Source: JAITVM01 sp031551135
GTDB taxonomy: Bacteria; Bacillota; Clostridia; Lachnospirales; JAITVM01
Reading direction: 5' to 3'
DNA: 24,157 nt
Assembly (NCBI GenBank): GCA_031551135.1
Contig: JAVBOA010000038.1
Coordinates: 1-24,157, forward strand
The position numbers and the translations under genes are program-made. Of this stretch, positions 7,917-15,803 are shown piece after piece. Positions within the stretch are counted from its first letter, which is position 1. Each line of letters opens with the position of its first letter. The notes below the pieces were generated by a model that saw only the letters and a program-made list of their open reading frames with translations, was not told the origin of the DNA and ran no database searches.

Positions 7917-8022
7917 AATGCTATTTTTAGATAGCAATTAAAATACATCAAGAGTTTTATGCGAAATTATTTCGAAAAATATATATTTTGCAACAAAAAA
8001 CGAAATACCTCGGAGGTTTAAA

Positions 8023-9909
8023 ATGATTTTATCTTGCCATAAATTGTCGAAATCATATTCGGAAAATATTGTTTTAAAAGATATCAGCTTTATTATAGAA
8101 GATAAAGAAAAAACAGCTATTATCGGAGTAAACGGTGCCGGAAAAACTACTTTATTCCGCATAATTACCGGCGAACAAAATTGTGACAGCGGCGATTTGC
8201 TTTTCTCTAAAACATTAAAGAAAATCGGTTATCTCAGCCAGCATTTGGATTTGGACAGTGATAAATCAATTTACGAAACTTTTTTTGATGTTTTCGAGGA
8301 TATAACAGACCTAGAACATAATATACGAGATTGTGAAAAAATTATGTCTGATTTTGACGGCGATGAATTATCAAAAATAATGGAGAAGTACAGCAAACTC
8401 GTTTTGGAATTTGAGCAAAAAAACGGATACGAAATTAAATCCCGCATAAAAGGCGTTATTAAGGGTTTAGGTTTTTCGGATGAAGATTTTGATAAAAAAG
8501 TAGGAATTTTATCGGGCGGGCAGAAATCCCGTGTTTCTTTGGGAAAATTGTTGCTCACAAATCCCGACTTACTGCTTTTGGACGAGCCTACAAACCATTT
8601 GGATATAGAATCTATCGAATGGCTTGAGGATTTTTTGAAAAATTACGACGGCGCAATTATGCTGATTTCTCATGACAGATATTTTATTAATAAAGTCGCA
8701 GACCGAATTATTGAAATCGAAAACGGAGTTTCCAGTGTTTTTAAAGGCGATTACGCACATTATGCCAAACAAAAGGAAATTGACCGTGCAATAAAAATAA
8801 AGCACTATCTTGACCAACAGAAAGAAATAAAAAAACAAGAAGAAGTCATCAGAGTTTTAAAATCCTATAATCGTGAAAAATCCGTGAAACGCGCGGAAAG
8901 CCGTGAAAAATTACTTGCTAAAATGGAGCGGATTGAAAAACCCGACGACCTGCCCGAAAATATGCGCCTGAAAATAAAGCCGAGATATACAAGCGGTTTT
9001 GATGTATTGGAAATCTCCGACTTGAAAAAATCGTTTAATGAAAATCTTCTTTTCGAAAATTTGAATTTTTCAATTTCAAAAGAAGAAAAAGTTGCTTTGA
9101 TTGGTCCGAACGGTGTCGTAAAAACGACTTTGATAAAAATAATTATGGACAAGCTGAATCCGGATTCCGGAAAAATCAAAAAAGGCGCAAATGTCTGCAT
9201 CGGCTATTATGACCAAGAACACAATAATTTAAATTTAGAAAAAACTCTTTATGACGATGTTTATGACGATTTTCCGCAATTAACCGTTTTGGAAATCCGC
9301 AACGCTCTTGCAGCTTTTTTATTTACCGGCGACGACGTTTTCAAAAAAGTCAAAGACCTCAGCGGCGGCGAAAAGGGTCGCGTATCTTTGGCAAAAATCA
9401 TGCTTTCAAAAGCGAATTTCTTAATTCTCGACGAACCGACCAACCATCTCGATATTAATTCAAAAGAGATTTTGGAGGAAACGCTAAAAAATTACGAAGG
9501 CACGGTTTTATATATTTCACATGACCGCTATTTTATAAATAACACCGCTGACAAAATTTTAGAGCTATCGAAAAGCGGAATGAATTCGTATCTCGGAAAT
9601 TATGATTATTATTCCGAAAAATCCAAGGAATTACAAAGCAATAATTTTATTCCCGAATCCGCAGACAAAAAGGCTTTCAAAGAAAAGAAACAAAATCAAT
9701 CCGACGAGCGCCGCAGAAGAACGCAATTGCGCAATTTGGAAAATGAAATAAGCCGAATTGAATCCGAAATCGAAAATATCAATCAAAATTTATCCGATTC
9801 GCAAATTGCCTCCGACCATGTTTTGTTGCAAGAGAATTTTGACAAAAAAATTGAACTCGAAAATTTATTGGAAACGCTGATGCTCCAATGGAGTGAGCTT
9901 GCAGAATAA
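8023..9909 (+). CDS. ABC-F family ATPase (ribosome-associated)
   Basis: The 628-residue soluble protein has two ABC domains and no membrane segments, the ABC-F layout. These proteins bind the ribosomal E site and act as translation factors or antibiotic-protection factors. Domain 1 has Walker A GVNGAGKT (35-42), signature LSGGQ (163-167) and Walker B LLLLDEP (183-189). A charged linker spans about 240-325. Domain 2 has signature LSGGE (446-450) and LILDEP (467-472). Its Walker A reads GPNGVVKTT (361-369), with Val366 in place of the invariant Gly. A C-terminal coiled coil occupies about 560-628, so it most resembles YdiF-type members. Start: ATG after CGGAGG. Which subfamily, and whether it gives resistance, cannot be told. 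Confidence 0.92.
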   Translation: MILSCHKLSKSYSENIVLKDISFIIEDKEKTAIIGVNGAGKTTLFRIITGEQNCDSGDLLFSKTLKKIGYLSQHLDLDSDKSIYETFFDVFEDITDLEHNIRDCEKIMSDFDGDELSKIMEKYSKLVLEFEQKNGYEIKSRIKGVIKGLGFSDEDFDKKVGILSGGQKSRVSLGKLLLTNPDLLLLDEPTNHLDIESIEWLEDFLKNYDGAIMLISHDRYFINKVADRIIEIENGVSSVFKGDYAHYAKQKEIDRAIKIKHYLDQQKEIKKQEEVIRVLKSYNREKSVKRAESREKLLAKMERIEKPDDLPENMRLKIKPRYTSGFDVLEISDLKKSFNENLLFENLNFSISKEEKVALIGPNGVVKTTLIKIIMDKLNPDSGKIKKGANVCIGYYDQEHNNLNLEKTLYDDVYDDFPQLTVLEIRNALAAFLFTGDDVFKKVKDLSGGEKGRVSLAKIMLSKANFLILDEPTNHLDINSKEILEETLKNYEGTVLYISHDRYFINNTADKILELSKSGMNSYLGNYDYYSEKSKELQSNNFIPESADKKAFKEKKQNQSDERRRRTQLRNLENEISRIESEIENINQNLSDSQIASDHVLLQENFDKKIELENLLETLMLQWSELAE

Positions 9910-9920
9910 ACCTAATATAT

Positions 9921-9962
9921 AAGACTATTTTCAAATTATTTCTTTGAAATTGGTCTTTTTTT
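9921..9962 (+). terminator. Rho-independent terminator after the ABC-F gene
   Basis: A 15-bp stem (9921-9935 with 9943-9957), with one G-U pair and one mismatch, closes a 7-nt loop and is followed by seven T residues. Confidence 0.85.
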
Positions 9963-10039
9963 ACATTTACTTGAATATATATAATTAGGCATGTACTAAA
10001 TATAAATCCATACAATAACCAGACTGTTAGGAGGAAATT

Positions 10040-10954
10040 ATGAACTACAGCAGATCTTTTATTACGCTTATGAAACCTGATGATTCTCAGAAAACTTTCG
10101 GAAAATCCATAATCGAAATGCGCAATAACCGCTGTAATATTTTCATTTGGGCAAGCGACCTTCAAAAATATTCGGTTTATAAAATTTTTTTTATACACGA
10201 CAAAAATTCCGCAATTTACATAACCGATTTAATCGTACAAAACGAAATGAAAGCAGAAATCCGATACGCTTTTGAATATACAGACTTGAAAGAAGAAATT
10301 GAAAATTATACCGCTATCATGCTTTTCGACAGCAAGAATAATAAAATGAAATTTATCGGCTATCGAAAAAATCCTTTTGAACTAAATGAAAAATTTGAAA
10401 TAATTGACAGAAACTCAGAAAGCATTAATAATCTTGAAACAGAAAATCATGAATCACCAATCAAAGCGAAGGAAATCCGGCAGGCTCCGGAAATTCCCGC
10501 AGAAATCGAAAATCCTAAAGAAAAAATTTTAGCGCAGATGGAGGATATTCAGAATAATAATAAAAAAGCCCCTTCCCGGTATAAAAGCGAAAAGTCGATT
10601 TTGTTTGAAAAGCTTAAATTAATTATGACGAATAATATACAAATGTGCCCTTTCGAACACCAGAACCGCAATGTTTATTGGGTGCGCCTTAATACCCGTG
10701 AAATAGACTCAATGTTTTTTATGAAAAATTTCGAACGGAAAAAAATAATTTATGAACAATTTAAAGAATACCGCCATCTGATTTTGGGACATGTTAAAGA
10801 TTATTCCGGCGAAAATTTTTATTTCGGAATCCCTTTTGTTTATAACCGTGAATTACGTGAAAAATTTCTGAATTTGGGGTTTTGCCAATTCAAGTGCTGC
10901 GACTTTGTGCGCCCGGCTAACGGCGAATACGGCTATTGGCTTATGAAAATATAA
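10040..10954 (+). CDS. Conserved protein of unknown function, two domains
   Basis: The 304-residue protein has no signal peptide or membrane segment. Residues 1-125 form a beta-rich region including CNIFIWASDLQKYSVYKIFF and the YRKNPF motif. A charged linker runs from about 130 to 195. The C-terminal domain (about 205-304) contains the recognisable blocks YWVRLNTREID, YRHLILGHV, FYFGIPFVYNRELREKF and FKCCDFVRPANGEYGYWLMK. I associate this two-part arrangement with uncharacterised proteins conserved in clostridia, but I know no function. The ATG follows TAGGAGGAAATT. The gene stands between terminators and promoters of its neighbours and looks like its own unit. Codon use and style match the neighbours. 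Confidence 0.75.
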   Translation: MNYSRSFITLMKPDDSQKTFGKSIIEMRNNRCNIFIWASDLQKYSVYKIFFIHDKNSAIYITDLIVQNEMKAEIRYAFEYTDLKEEIENYTAIMLFDSKNNKMKFIGYRKNPFELNEKFEIIDRNSESINNLETENHESPIKAKEIRQAPEIPAEIENPKEKILAQMEDIQNNNKKAPSRYKSEKSILFEKLKLIMTNNIQMCPFEHQNRNVYWVRLNTREIDSMFFMKNFERKKIIYEQFKEYRHLILGHVKDYSGENFYFGIPFVYNRELREKFLNLGFCQFKCCDFVRPANGEYGYWLMKI

Positions 10955-10956
10955 AC

Positions 10957-10985
10957 TTTTCAAATTTTATATGCTGGTGTATAAT
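10957..10985 (+). promoter_or_regulatory. Probable SigA promoter of trmB
   Basis: TTTTCA (10957-10962), 17-bp spacer and a perfect TATAAT (10980-10985). Transcription would start near 10992, giving a leader of about 35 nt. Confidence 0.6.
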
Positions 10986-11026
10986 CTATAACAATATATA
11001 AAATAAAAGCCATAAGGAGTTTTGAA

Positions 11027-11668
11027 ATGCGCGTTCGTAAAAAGAAGTGGACCGAAAACGAACTTTTGACAAATGAGTTTGTGATTTGGAACTTTGAAGA
11101 TTATAAAGGAAAGTGGAATTTATTATTCGGGAACGATAACCCGGTTTATTTGGAAATCGGCTGCGGCAAAGGAAAATTTATTCGGGAAAACGCTTTAGCG
11201 AACCCTGATATAAATTTTATCGCGTTGGAAAAAGAGCGTCATGTTATTTGTACGGCCGCGCGTGACGCAAAAGATTCGGTAAAAAATGTTTATTTTATTT
11301 GCGCCGATGTGAAAAATATTGAAAATATTTTTGATTCAAACGAAATCTCACGCATTTATATAAATTTCTGCGACCCTTGGGAAAATAGGCGTAAATGGGC
11401 AAAAAGGCGGCTTACTTATGTAGCTTTCCTTGATATTTATAAAAATCTTTTAAAATCGGACGGAGAAATACATTTTAAAACCGATAACGAAAAATTATTC
11501 GAATTTTCTTTAAACCAATTTTGTGAACGTGACTGGAAGCTGAAAAATATTAGCTTCGATTTACATAACAGCGGTCTAGAAAATAATATCATGACCGAAT
11601 ATGAGGCGAAATTCAGTGCAAAAGGAATGAATATTTACCGTTTGGAAGCGGTCAACAAAAAAATATAG
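11027..11668 (+). CDS. trmB: tRNA (guanine-N7-)-methyltransferase TrmB
   Basis: TrmB makes m7G at position 46 of the tRNA variable loop, using S-adenosylmethionine. The 213-residue product has normal family length. Diagnostic features are the SAM-binding loop EIGCGKGKF (43-51), the acidic ALEKE end of the second strand (66-70), NFCDPW (113-118) followed by KRRLT (126-130), KTDN (151-154) and the C-terminal TEYE (190-193). The usual family string is close to NFSDPWPKKRH; here it is NFCDPWENRRKW, a modest change just beyond the conserved Asp-Pro-Trp. The ATG follows AAGGAG at good spacing. The gene has its own promoter and terminator, so it is probably monocistronic. Confidence 0.95.
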   Translation: MRVRKKKWTENELLTNEFVIWNFEDYKGKWNLLFGNDNPVYLEIGCGKGKFIRENALANPDINFIALEKERHVICTAARDAKDSVKNVYFICADVKNIENIFDSNEISRIYINFCDPWENRRKWAKRRLTYVAFLDIYKNLLKSDGEIHFKTDNEKLFEFSLNQFCERDWKLKNISFDLHNSGLENNIMTEYEAKFSAKGMNIYRLEAVNKKI

Positions 11669-11673
11669 ACTCA

Positions 11674-11699
11674 AAAAACGGCGCAACCGCGCCGTTTTT
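11674..11699 (+). terminator. Bidirectional rho-independent terminator between trmB and the CPBP gene
   Basis: AAAAACGGCGC (11674-11684) pairs perfectly with GCGCCGTTTTT (11689-11699) around AACC. A- and T-runs on the two sides suit both convergent genes. Confidence 0.93.
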
Positions 11700-11716
11700 A
11701 ATTAATCTTTTTTGAA

Positions 11717-12787
11717 TTATATTTTTCCTGAAATCACATCCATAGTCACGATAGCAAAAAATATAGCAAATATTATTAATGTTGTGCAAACGAAATAAAA
11801 ATTATTCTTTCTGCTTTCATTCCGCTTTACTTCTATCTCGTGTTGAGGTATTAGTATATCATTTTCGTTATTTTCCGTATCAACTTTAAGTTCTGTCTCC
11901 TCTAGTTTTTGCCCGTTATAATTTCCCGAATCTTTCGGAATATCAAATTCCGTTAAAATAAGCTCCTGTTTTTCACTAAAAATCGGCTTCACGATATTTT
12001 TATCATTGTGTTTATTAAATCCTTTAAACAAAAGATATATTATTGGTGATAGAATCCCCGAAATCACTGCCCAAAGCGTTATCGAAGCAATAATCGAAGC
12101 TGTTGATTGGATTTCGTTCATAGCTAATTCCTCTGCCTCTGAGATAAAAGCCTGCGAAATATAAAGCAAAATAACTTGTGAGCCGTTAATTACTAAATGT
12201 GCAATCATAGACGAAAAAATCGATTTTGTTTTAATTACAAAATATCCGAAAATCATACCCAAAAAAGTTGCGTAAAAAAATTGATTTATATTCATATGCA
12301 TTATTCCGAAATAAAACGCCGGAAAAAAAATCAACATTGATTTGCTTTCGTTCCGAAATTCCGAAAAAATTATCCCACGGAACATCAATTCCTCACAAAT
12401 AGACGGCATCACTGCAACCGAAATCAAAACCAACCACGGCGGGCTTACTGTCATATCTGTTATATAATCCACAACTATATTCGGAAAAAATAATGTAGCT
12501 ACACCGTTTATAACCATTGTAATCGGCTGAAGCAAAAAAGTTATTGCAACAATAAAAAGAATATTTTTAAAATCTATCGGATTAAGTGCTATAAGTTCGC
12601 TAATAGGTCTCTTTTTTACAATAATATAAATAATTACCGGTATCAAAAATAAAGTCATTTGATTAATTATATTCAGTGTAGTCGTGTCCACTTTGTCATA
12701 AATTGTGAATATTAATACAGTATTTTGAATAAAAAAATACCCGATAAACAAAATCATGACTATATTGCCTTTTAATTTAGAATACAA
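11717..12787 (-). CDS. CPBP (CAAX/Abi) family intramembrane metalloprotease
   Basis: An integral membrane protein of about 356 residues. Motif 1 EELMFR (132-137 from the chosen start), motif 2 FGIMH (160-164) and motif 3 His197 in MIAHLVINGS supply the glutamates and histidines of the CPBP metal site. After the core come two more helices, a hydrophilic region (about 257-327) rich in Glu and Asn, and a last transmembrane helix near the C terminus, which is an extension beyond the minimal family. The open frame starts at a TTG at 12808 lying inside a hairpin with no ribosome site. TTG 12787 has AAGGGGG 8 nt upstream and is preferred; an ATG at 12757 is another option. It probably shares a transcript with the upstream permease gene. 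Substrate unknown. Confidence 0.85.
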   Translation of the reverse strand: MYSKLKGNIVMILFIGYFFIQNTVLIFTIYDKVDTTTLNIINQMTLFLIPVIIYIIVKKRPISELIALNPIDFKNILFIVAITFLLQPITMVINGVATLFFPNIVVDYITDMTVSPPWLVLISVAVMPSICEELMFRGIIFSEFRNESKSMLIFFPAFYFGIMHMNINQFFYATFLGMIFGYFVIKTKSIFSSMIAHLVINGSQVILLYISQAFISEAEELAMNEIQSTASIIASITLWAVISGILSPIIYLLFKGFNKHNDKNIVKPIFSEKQELILTEFDIPKDSGNYNGQKLEETELKVDTENNENDILIPQHEIEVKRNESRKNNFYFVCTTLIIFAIFFAIVTMDVISGKI

Positions 12788-12806
12788 AAGAACTGCCCCC
12801 TTATTC

Positions 12807-12824
12807 AACGCTTTTCAAAGCGTT
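12807..12824 (-). other. Intercistronic hairpin
   Basis: AACGCTTT (12807-12814) and AAAGCGTT (12817-12824) form a compact 8-bp hairpin over the stop codon of the permease gene, just upstream of the AAGGGGG of the CPBP gene. There is no T-run on the minus strand, so it is not a standard terminator. It may tune expression of the downstream gene. Confidence 0.5.
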
Positions 12825-14001
12825 ATAATTTTTTTTGTAAATAAATACGGTTTATATAACCCGCAAAAAGCGATTTAAAAAGTGCGAAAACCGGCACACC
12901 CAAAAACATTCCCAAAATTCCAAAAGCCGCACCGCCGACGATAATAGAAAAAATTACTTCCAGCGGTTTCAGTCCGGTCGAATCGCCGAGTATTTTCGGC
13001 CCGATAATAATTCCGTCTATCTGCTGTAATATTGTAATAAAAATCGCAAGCCAAAGCGCTTGATTAATACTTGTGCCCTTAATCAAATTATTAAGCAATA
13101 CCAAAATAACCGCCGGTATCGCGCCTAAAAAAGGTCCGAAATACGGAATCATATTTGTTATGAAAATCATAAAAGTAATAACTGTCAAAAAAGGAAGCTT
13201 TAAGAAAACTCCTCCGATAAAAAATATTATTCCGATAATCATTGAGTCTAAGGCTTTTCCGACAATATATTTTTCAAAAACTATATTGGTCTCCTTTGCG
13301 AAAAACAAAATTTTATCCGAAACTGGGCGTTTGAAAAAGACATAAATTATTTTTTTTGAGCCTTCAACTATCGTTTCTTTATCACAAAGCGCATAGAAAG
13401 CAACCATTATACCCAAAAACAAATTTAAAGTATAGCCGATCATTTTATTGAAAATATTTGGAATCGCCGCGACATAGTTAAATACATCCTCGATTTTGTA
13501 TTCGGTGTTAAAAAGATTGTTGAATTCATTCAGCACTTGCTGAACCGGTTCGGTGGATTCCAAAAAATCGTCCAAAGGCTGATCTAAAACTTTTATATAT
13601 TTCGGAATAGAAACCGAAATCAATTCAAAAACCGGCTGAATATTTTTTATAAATTCCGGAATAAAATATGCCAATACCCAAGCCAAAACCGAAACCATAA
13701 TCGCAACTGTCAAAAAAGCGGAAATCCCGCGTTTCAGTTTTTTATTATTTGTGAATAAATTAAAATGTCCGAAAATTTCGTTTTCAATGAATTTTAATAA
13801 AGAGTTCAGCAGGAACGCAATAAAAAAGCCAATCAAAAACGGCGATACAACATTGGAAACCGTGGAAAACGCATCCGAGATTATTTGGAAAATCGGCGAT
13901 ACATTTCCGATTATTTTTTCATAAGTTATAGCAATACAAATTACCGCAAGAGCATAAACCGCATAAGTAAAATGTTTTTTGTCAAATTCAAATTTTTTCA
14001 T
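12823..14001 (-). CDS. AI-2E family transporter / permease
   Basis: The 392-residue protein is a polytopic membrane protein of the AI-2E (PerM/YdbI/YtvI-like) family. It has paired N-terminal helices, a central soluble amphipathic stretch with IPKYIKVLDQPLDDFLE, and C-terminal helices with NMIPYFGPFLGAIPA and QQIDGIIIGPKILGDSTGL, both hallmarks of the family, followed by GILGMFLGVPVFAL. Length is normal. Members have been linked to autoinducer-2 export, Na+/H+ exchange or spore-related functions, so the substrate is open. The ATG at 14001 has only a weak ribosome site. The CPBP gene follows after a short gap. A degenerate foldback repeat lies in its upstream region. Confidence 0.92.
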   Translation of the reverse strand: MKKFEFDKKHFTYAVYALAVICIAITYEKIIGNVSPIFQIISDAFSTVSNVVSPFLIGFFIAFLLNSLLKFIENEIFGHFNLFTNNKKLKRGISAFLTVAIMVSVLAWVLAYFIPEFIKNIQPVFELISVSIPKYIKVLDQPLDDFLESTEPVQQVLNEFNNLFNTEYKIEDVFNYVAAIPNIFNKMIGYTLNLFLGIMVAFYALCDKETIVEGSKKIIYVFFKRPVSDKILFFAKETNIVFEKYIVGKALDSMIIGIIFFIGGVFLKLPFLTVITFMIFITNMIPYFGPFLGAIPAVILVLLNNLIKGTSINQALWLAIFITILQQIDGIIIGPKILGDSTGLKPLEVIFSIIVGGAAFGILGMFLGVPVFALFKSLFAGYINRIYLQKKL

Positions 14002-14024
14002 CTACACCGCACCATCTTTTATTT

Positions 14025-14065
14025 ATACTATTTCCATTTTTTATCGTCTAGTATCGAAATAGCTT
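14025..14065 (+). repeat. Degenerate foldback repeat (copy F)
   Basis: ATACTATTTCCATTTTTT followed by a diverged core and TATCGAAATAGC resembles the short form at 20420, but several positions of the right end are changed. It lies 24 bp upstream of the permease start, in its leader or promoter. Confidence 0.4.
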
Positions 14066-14159
14066 AAGGCTATAACAGAATTCTCTAAATTATAATACAT
14101 TCTTTTCAATCATAATTCCAGTATTTATTTTATACAAGATTTATTGTGAGATTAGTATA

Positions 14160-14188
14160 ATACTATTTTCAATATATAAGGATAGTAT
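14160..14188 (-). repeat. Foldback repeat, half-element (copy B)
   Basis: Read on the minus strand, this 29-bp stretch is the right half of the family (CTATCCTTATATATTG then AAAATAGTAT) preceded by ATA, giving ATACTAT/ATAGTAT ends. It is the only clear copy in reverse orientation and lies in the divergent region between the permease and HD-GYP genes (14002-14359). The rest of that region is AT-rich DNA in which I found no gene and no confident promoter. Confidence 0.65.
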
Positions 14189-14359
14189 AAGTTAATATTT
14201 TTAGCATTTATGCCGATTTATATTTGATATTCTTTTTGAATTATTTAAATAAAATTTATATATATTTATGATAAAGTTTAAGAAAAAACTTCTCGGAGTT
14301 CTTTTATTTTAGAAATATTACAATTGCTTTATATTAAATTCTAATTGGGGGCTTCACCT

Positions 14360-15469
14360 ATGAGCAGTAGCTTAAGCGAACATACAAAATTGAATATAGA
14401 TGAAGTTGCATGTTCAATGGTTTTGGCCAAGGATGTTGAGAATGAAATGGGTCAAACAATAATCCCAAAAGATACCATGGTGAACACAGCTACTATCATT
14501 GAGCTTAAAAAAATAGGTATTAAAGAAATATACGTTAAAAGCGTATATACGGATGAAAAAACCGAAGAAAGATTGTCCGAAAATATTAATTATTCGAAAG
14601 AAAAAATCGCGGTTGAAAAACGTCCGGAATTTAAGCGTGTGAACAAGGCTTATATTGAATCCAGCCTTGAAATAAAGCAGGTGCTGAACGAAATCGGCAA
14701 AGGCAAACGAATTAATATGAGCGAATTATACGCACTGACCAGTAATGTAATGGACAAAATAAAATCAAAATCCGAAATATTTACTTATTTAGGATTTCTG
14801 GAATCCTTTGATGAAGGTACGTTTACACATTCCAATAATGTTTCTCTGCTTTGTAATATATTCGGGCGCTGGCTGGGTTTTAACGCTCAGGAATTGGAAA
14901 ACATAACAGTCGCCGGAATTGTCCACGACATTGGTAAAACACAGGTAAACCAAGAGATTTTGAACAAGCCGTCTAAGCTGACACCTGAGGAATTCGAAGA
15001 AATTAAAAAGCATACGGTTTTGGGATATCGAATAATCGAGCACCAAGAGATGCCAAATGAAATAAAACTTGCAGCTCTTATGCATCACGAAAAAATAGAC
15101 GGCTCAGGATACCCTACCGGCGCAAAAGATGAACAAATAAATAAATACGCCAAAATTGTGGCAATTTGTGATATTTATGACGCAATGACCGCCAATAGGG
15201 TTTACCGCAAAAAAATTCTTCCGTTTGATGTTATAAAAACTTTTGAAAGAAATTCATACGGGCAGTTGGATACAAGGTTTTTGCTGATTTTCATACAAAA
15301 TATTGCTTATAATTATATTGGTTCTTGGGTAGAATTATCGAACGGTCATGAAGGCGAAATTGTTTTTATAAACCGAAATAATTTATCACGACCTATGATA
15401 AAACTTAATAATCAGGAAATAATTGACCTCAGCGTCAATCCCGATATACTGATTACGAATTTATTCTAA
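14360..15469 (+). CDS. HD-GYP domain protein, probable cyclic-di-GMP phosphodiesterase
   Basis: 369 residues from the chosen ATG. Residues 10-70 form a small N-terminal domain often seen before HD-GYP domains (AKDVENEMGQTIIPKDTMV). The HD-GYP domain (about 140-310) keeps its metal and signature residues: His157, HDIGK (189-193), H218 in KKHTVLGYRI, HHEKIDGSGYP (242-252) and DIYDAMTANRVYRKK. The GYP tripeptide and HHExxDGxGYP are intact, so cyclic-di-GMP hydrolysis is likely. It has no membrane segment. An in-frame TTG lies at 14345, but ATG 14360 has TTGGGGG at proper spacing. Foldback copy C begins 3 bp after the stop. Confidence 0.9.
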   Translation: MSSSLSEHTKLNIDEVACSMVLAKDVENEMGQTIIPKDTMVNTATIIELKKIGIKEIYVKSVYTDEKTEERLSENINYSKEKIAVEKRPEFKRVNKAYIESSLEIKQVLNEIGKGKRINMSELYALTSNVMDKIKSKSEIFTYLGFLESFDEGTFTHSNNVSLLCNIFGRWLGFNAQELENITVAGIVHDIGKTQVNQEILNKPSKLTPEEFEEIKKHTVLGYRIIEHQEMPNEIKLAALMHHEKIDGSGYPTGAKDEQINKYAKIVAICDIYDAMTANRVYRKKILPFDVIKTFERNSYGQLDTRFLLIFIQNIAYNYIGSWVELSNGHEGEIVFINRNNLSRPMIKLNNQEIIDLSVNPDILITNLF

Positions 15470-15472
15470 ATT

Positions 15473-15585
15473 ATACTACTTTCATTTAGATAAGTAGAAA
15501 AAAATTTTTCACAGCGGAGCGTTTCGCGCAGGCTTCAAGCGCGAAATGAAATATTTTTTTCTATCCTTAATATTGAAAATAGTAT
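15473..15585 (+). repeat. Foldback repeat, long form (copy C)
   Basis: A 113-bp element that is one large imperfect palindrome. The ends are ATACTACTTTCA / TGAAAATAGTAT, the arms contain GATAAGTAGAAAAAAA and TTTTTTTCTATCC, and the top stem GTTTCGCGC (15521-15529) pairs with GCGCGAAAT (15539-15547). The apical loop is AGGCTTCAA. Outside the loop it differs from copy E at about three positions. It begins 3 bp after the HD-GYP stop. The remaining DNA to 15803 holds only a weak 68-codon frame that begins inside this repeat and is judged not a gene. Confidence 0.92.
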
Positions 15586-15803
15586 TATTTGACTCTGACG
15601 GATATAAAAATCTTATCGCTCGTCGGTATAGATTAAAAAATAAACCATTGTTATTGACTTTTTTCAAACATTTGTTTAAAATATTAGTAGATGAAAAGGG
15701 TCTGGGATCAATGTATAAGTCGTATTATAATAAAATCATTTGGTTTTATTAAATACGATTTTTACTTTTATAGCGATTTTCCCAAAATCCCGCCAAAGAA
15801 AGT

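Noticed and set aside
15546..15752. A 68-codon plus-strand frame downstream of the HD-GYP gene
   Set aside because: Its start lies inside foldback copy C, there is no ribosome binding site, and the product looks like random translation of AT-rich DNA.
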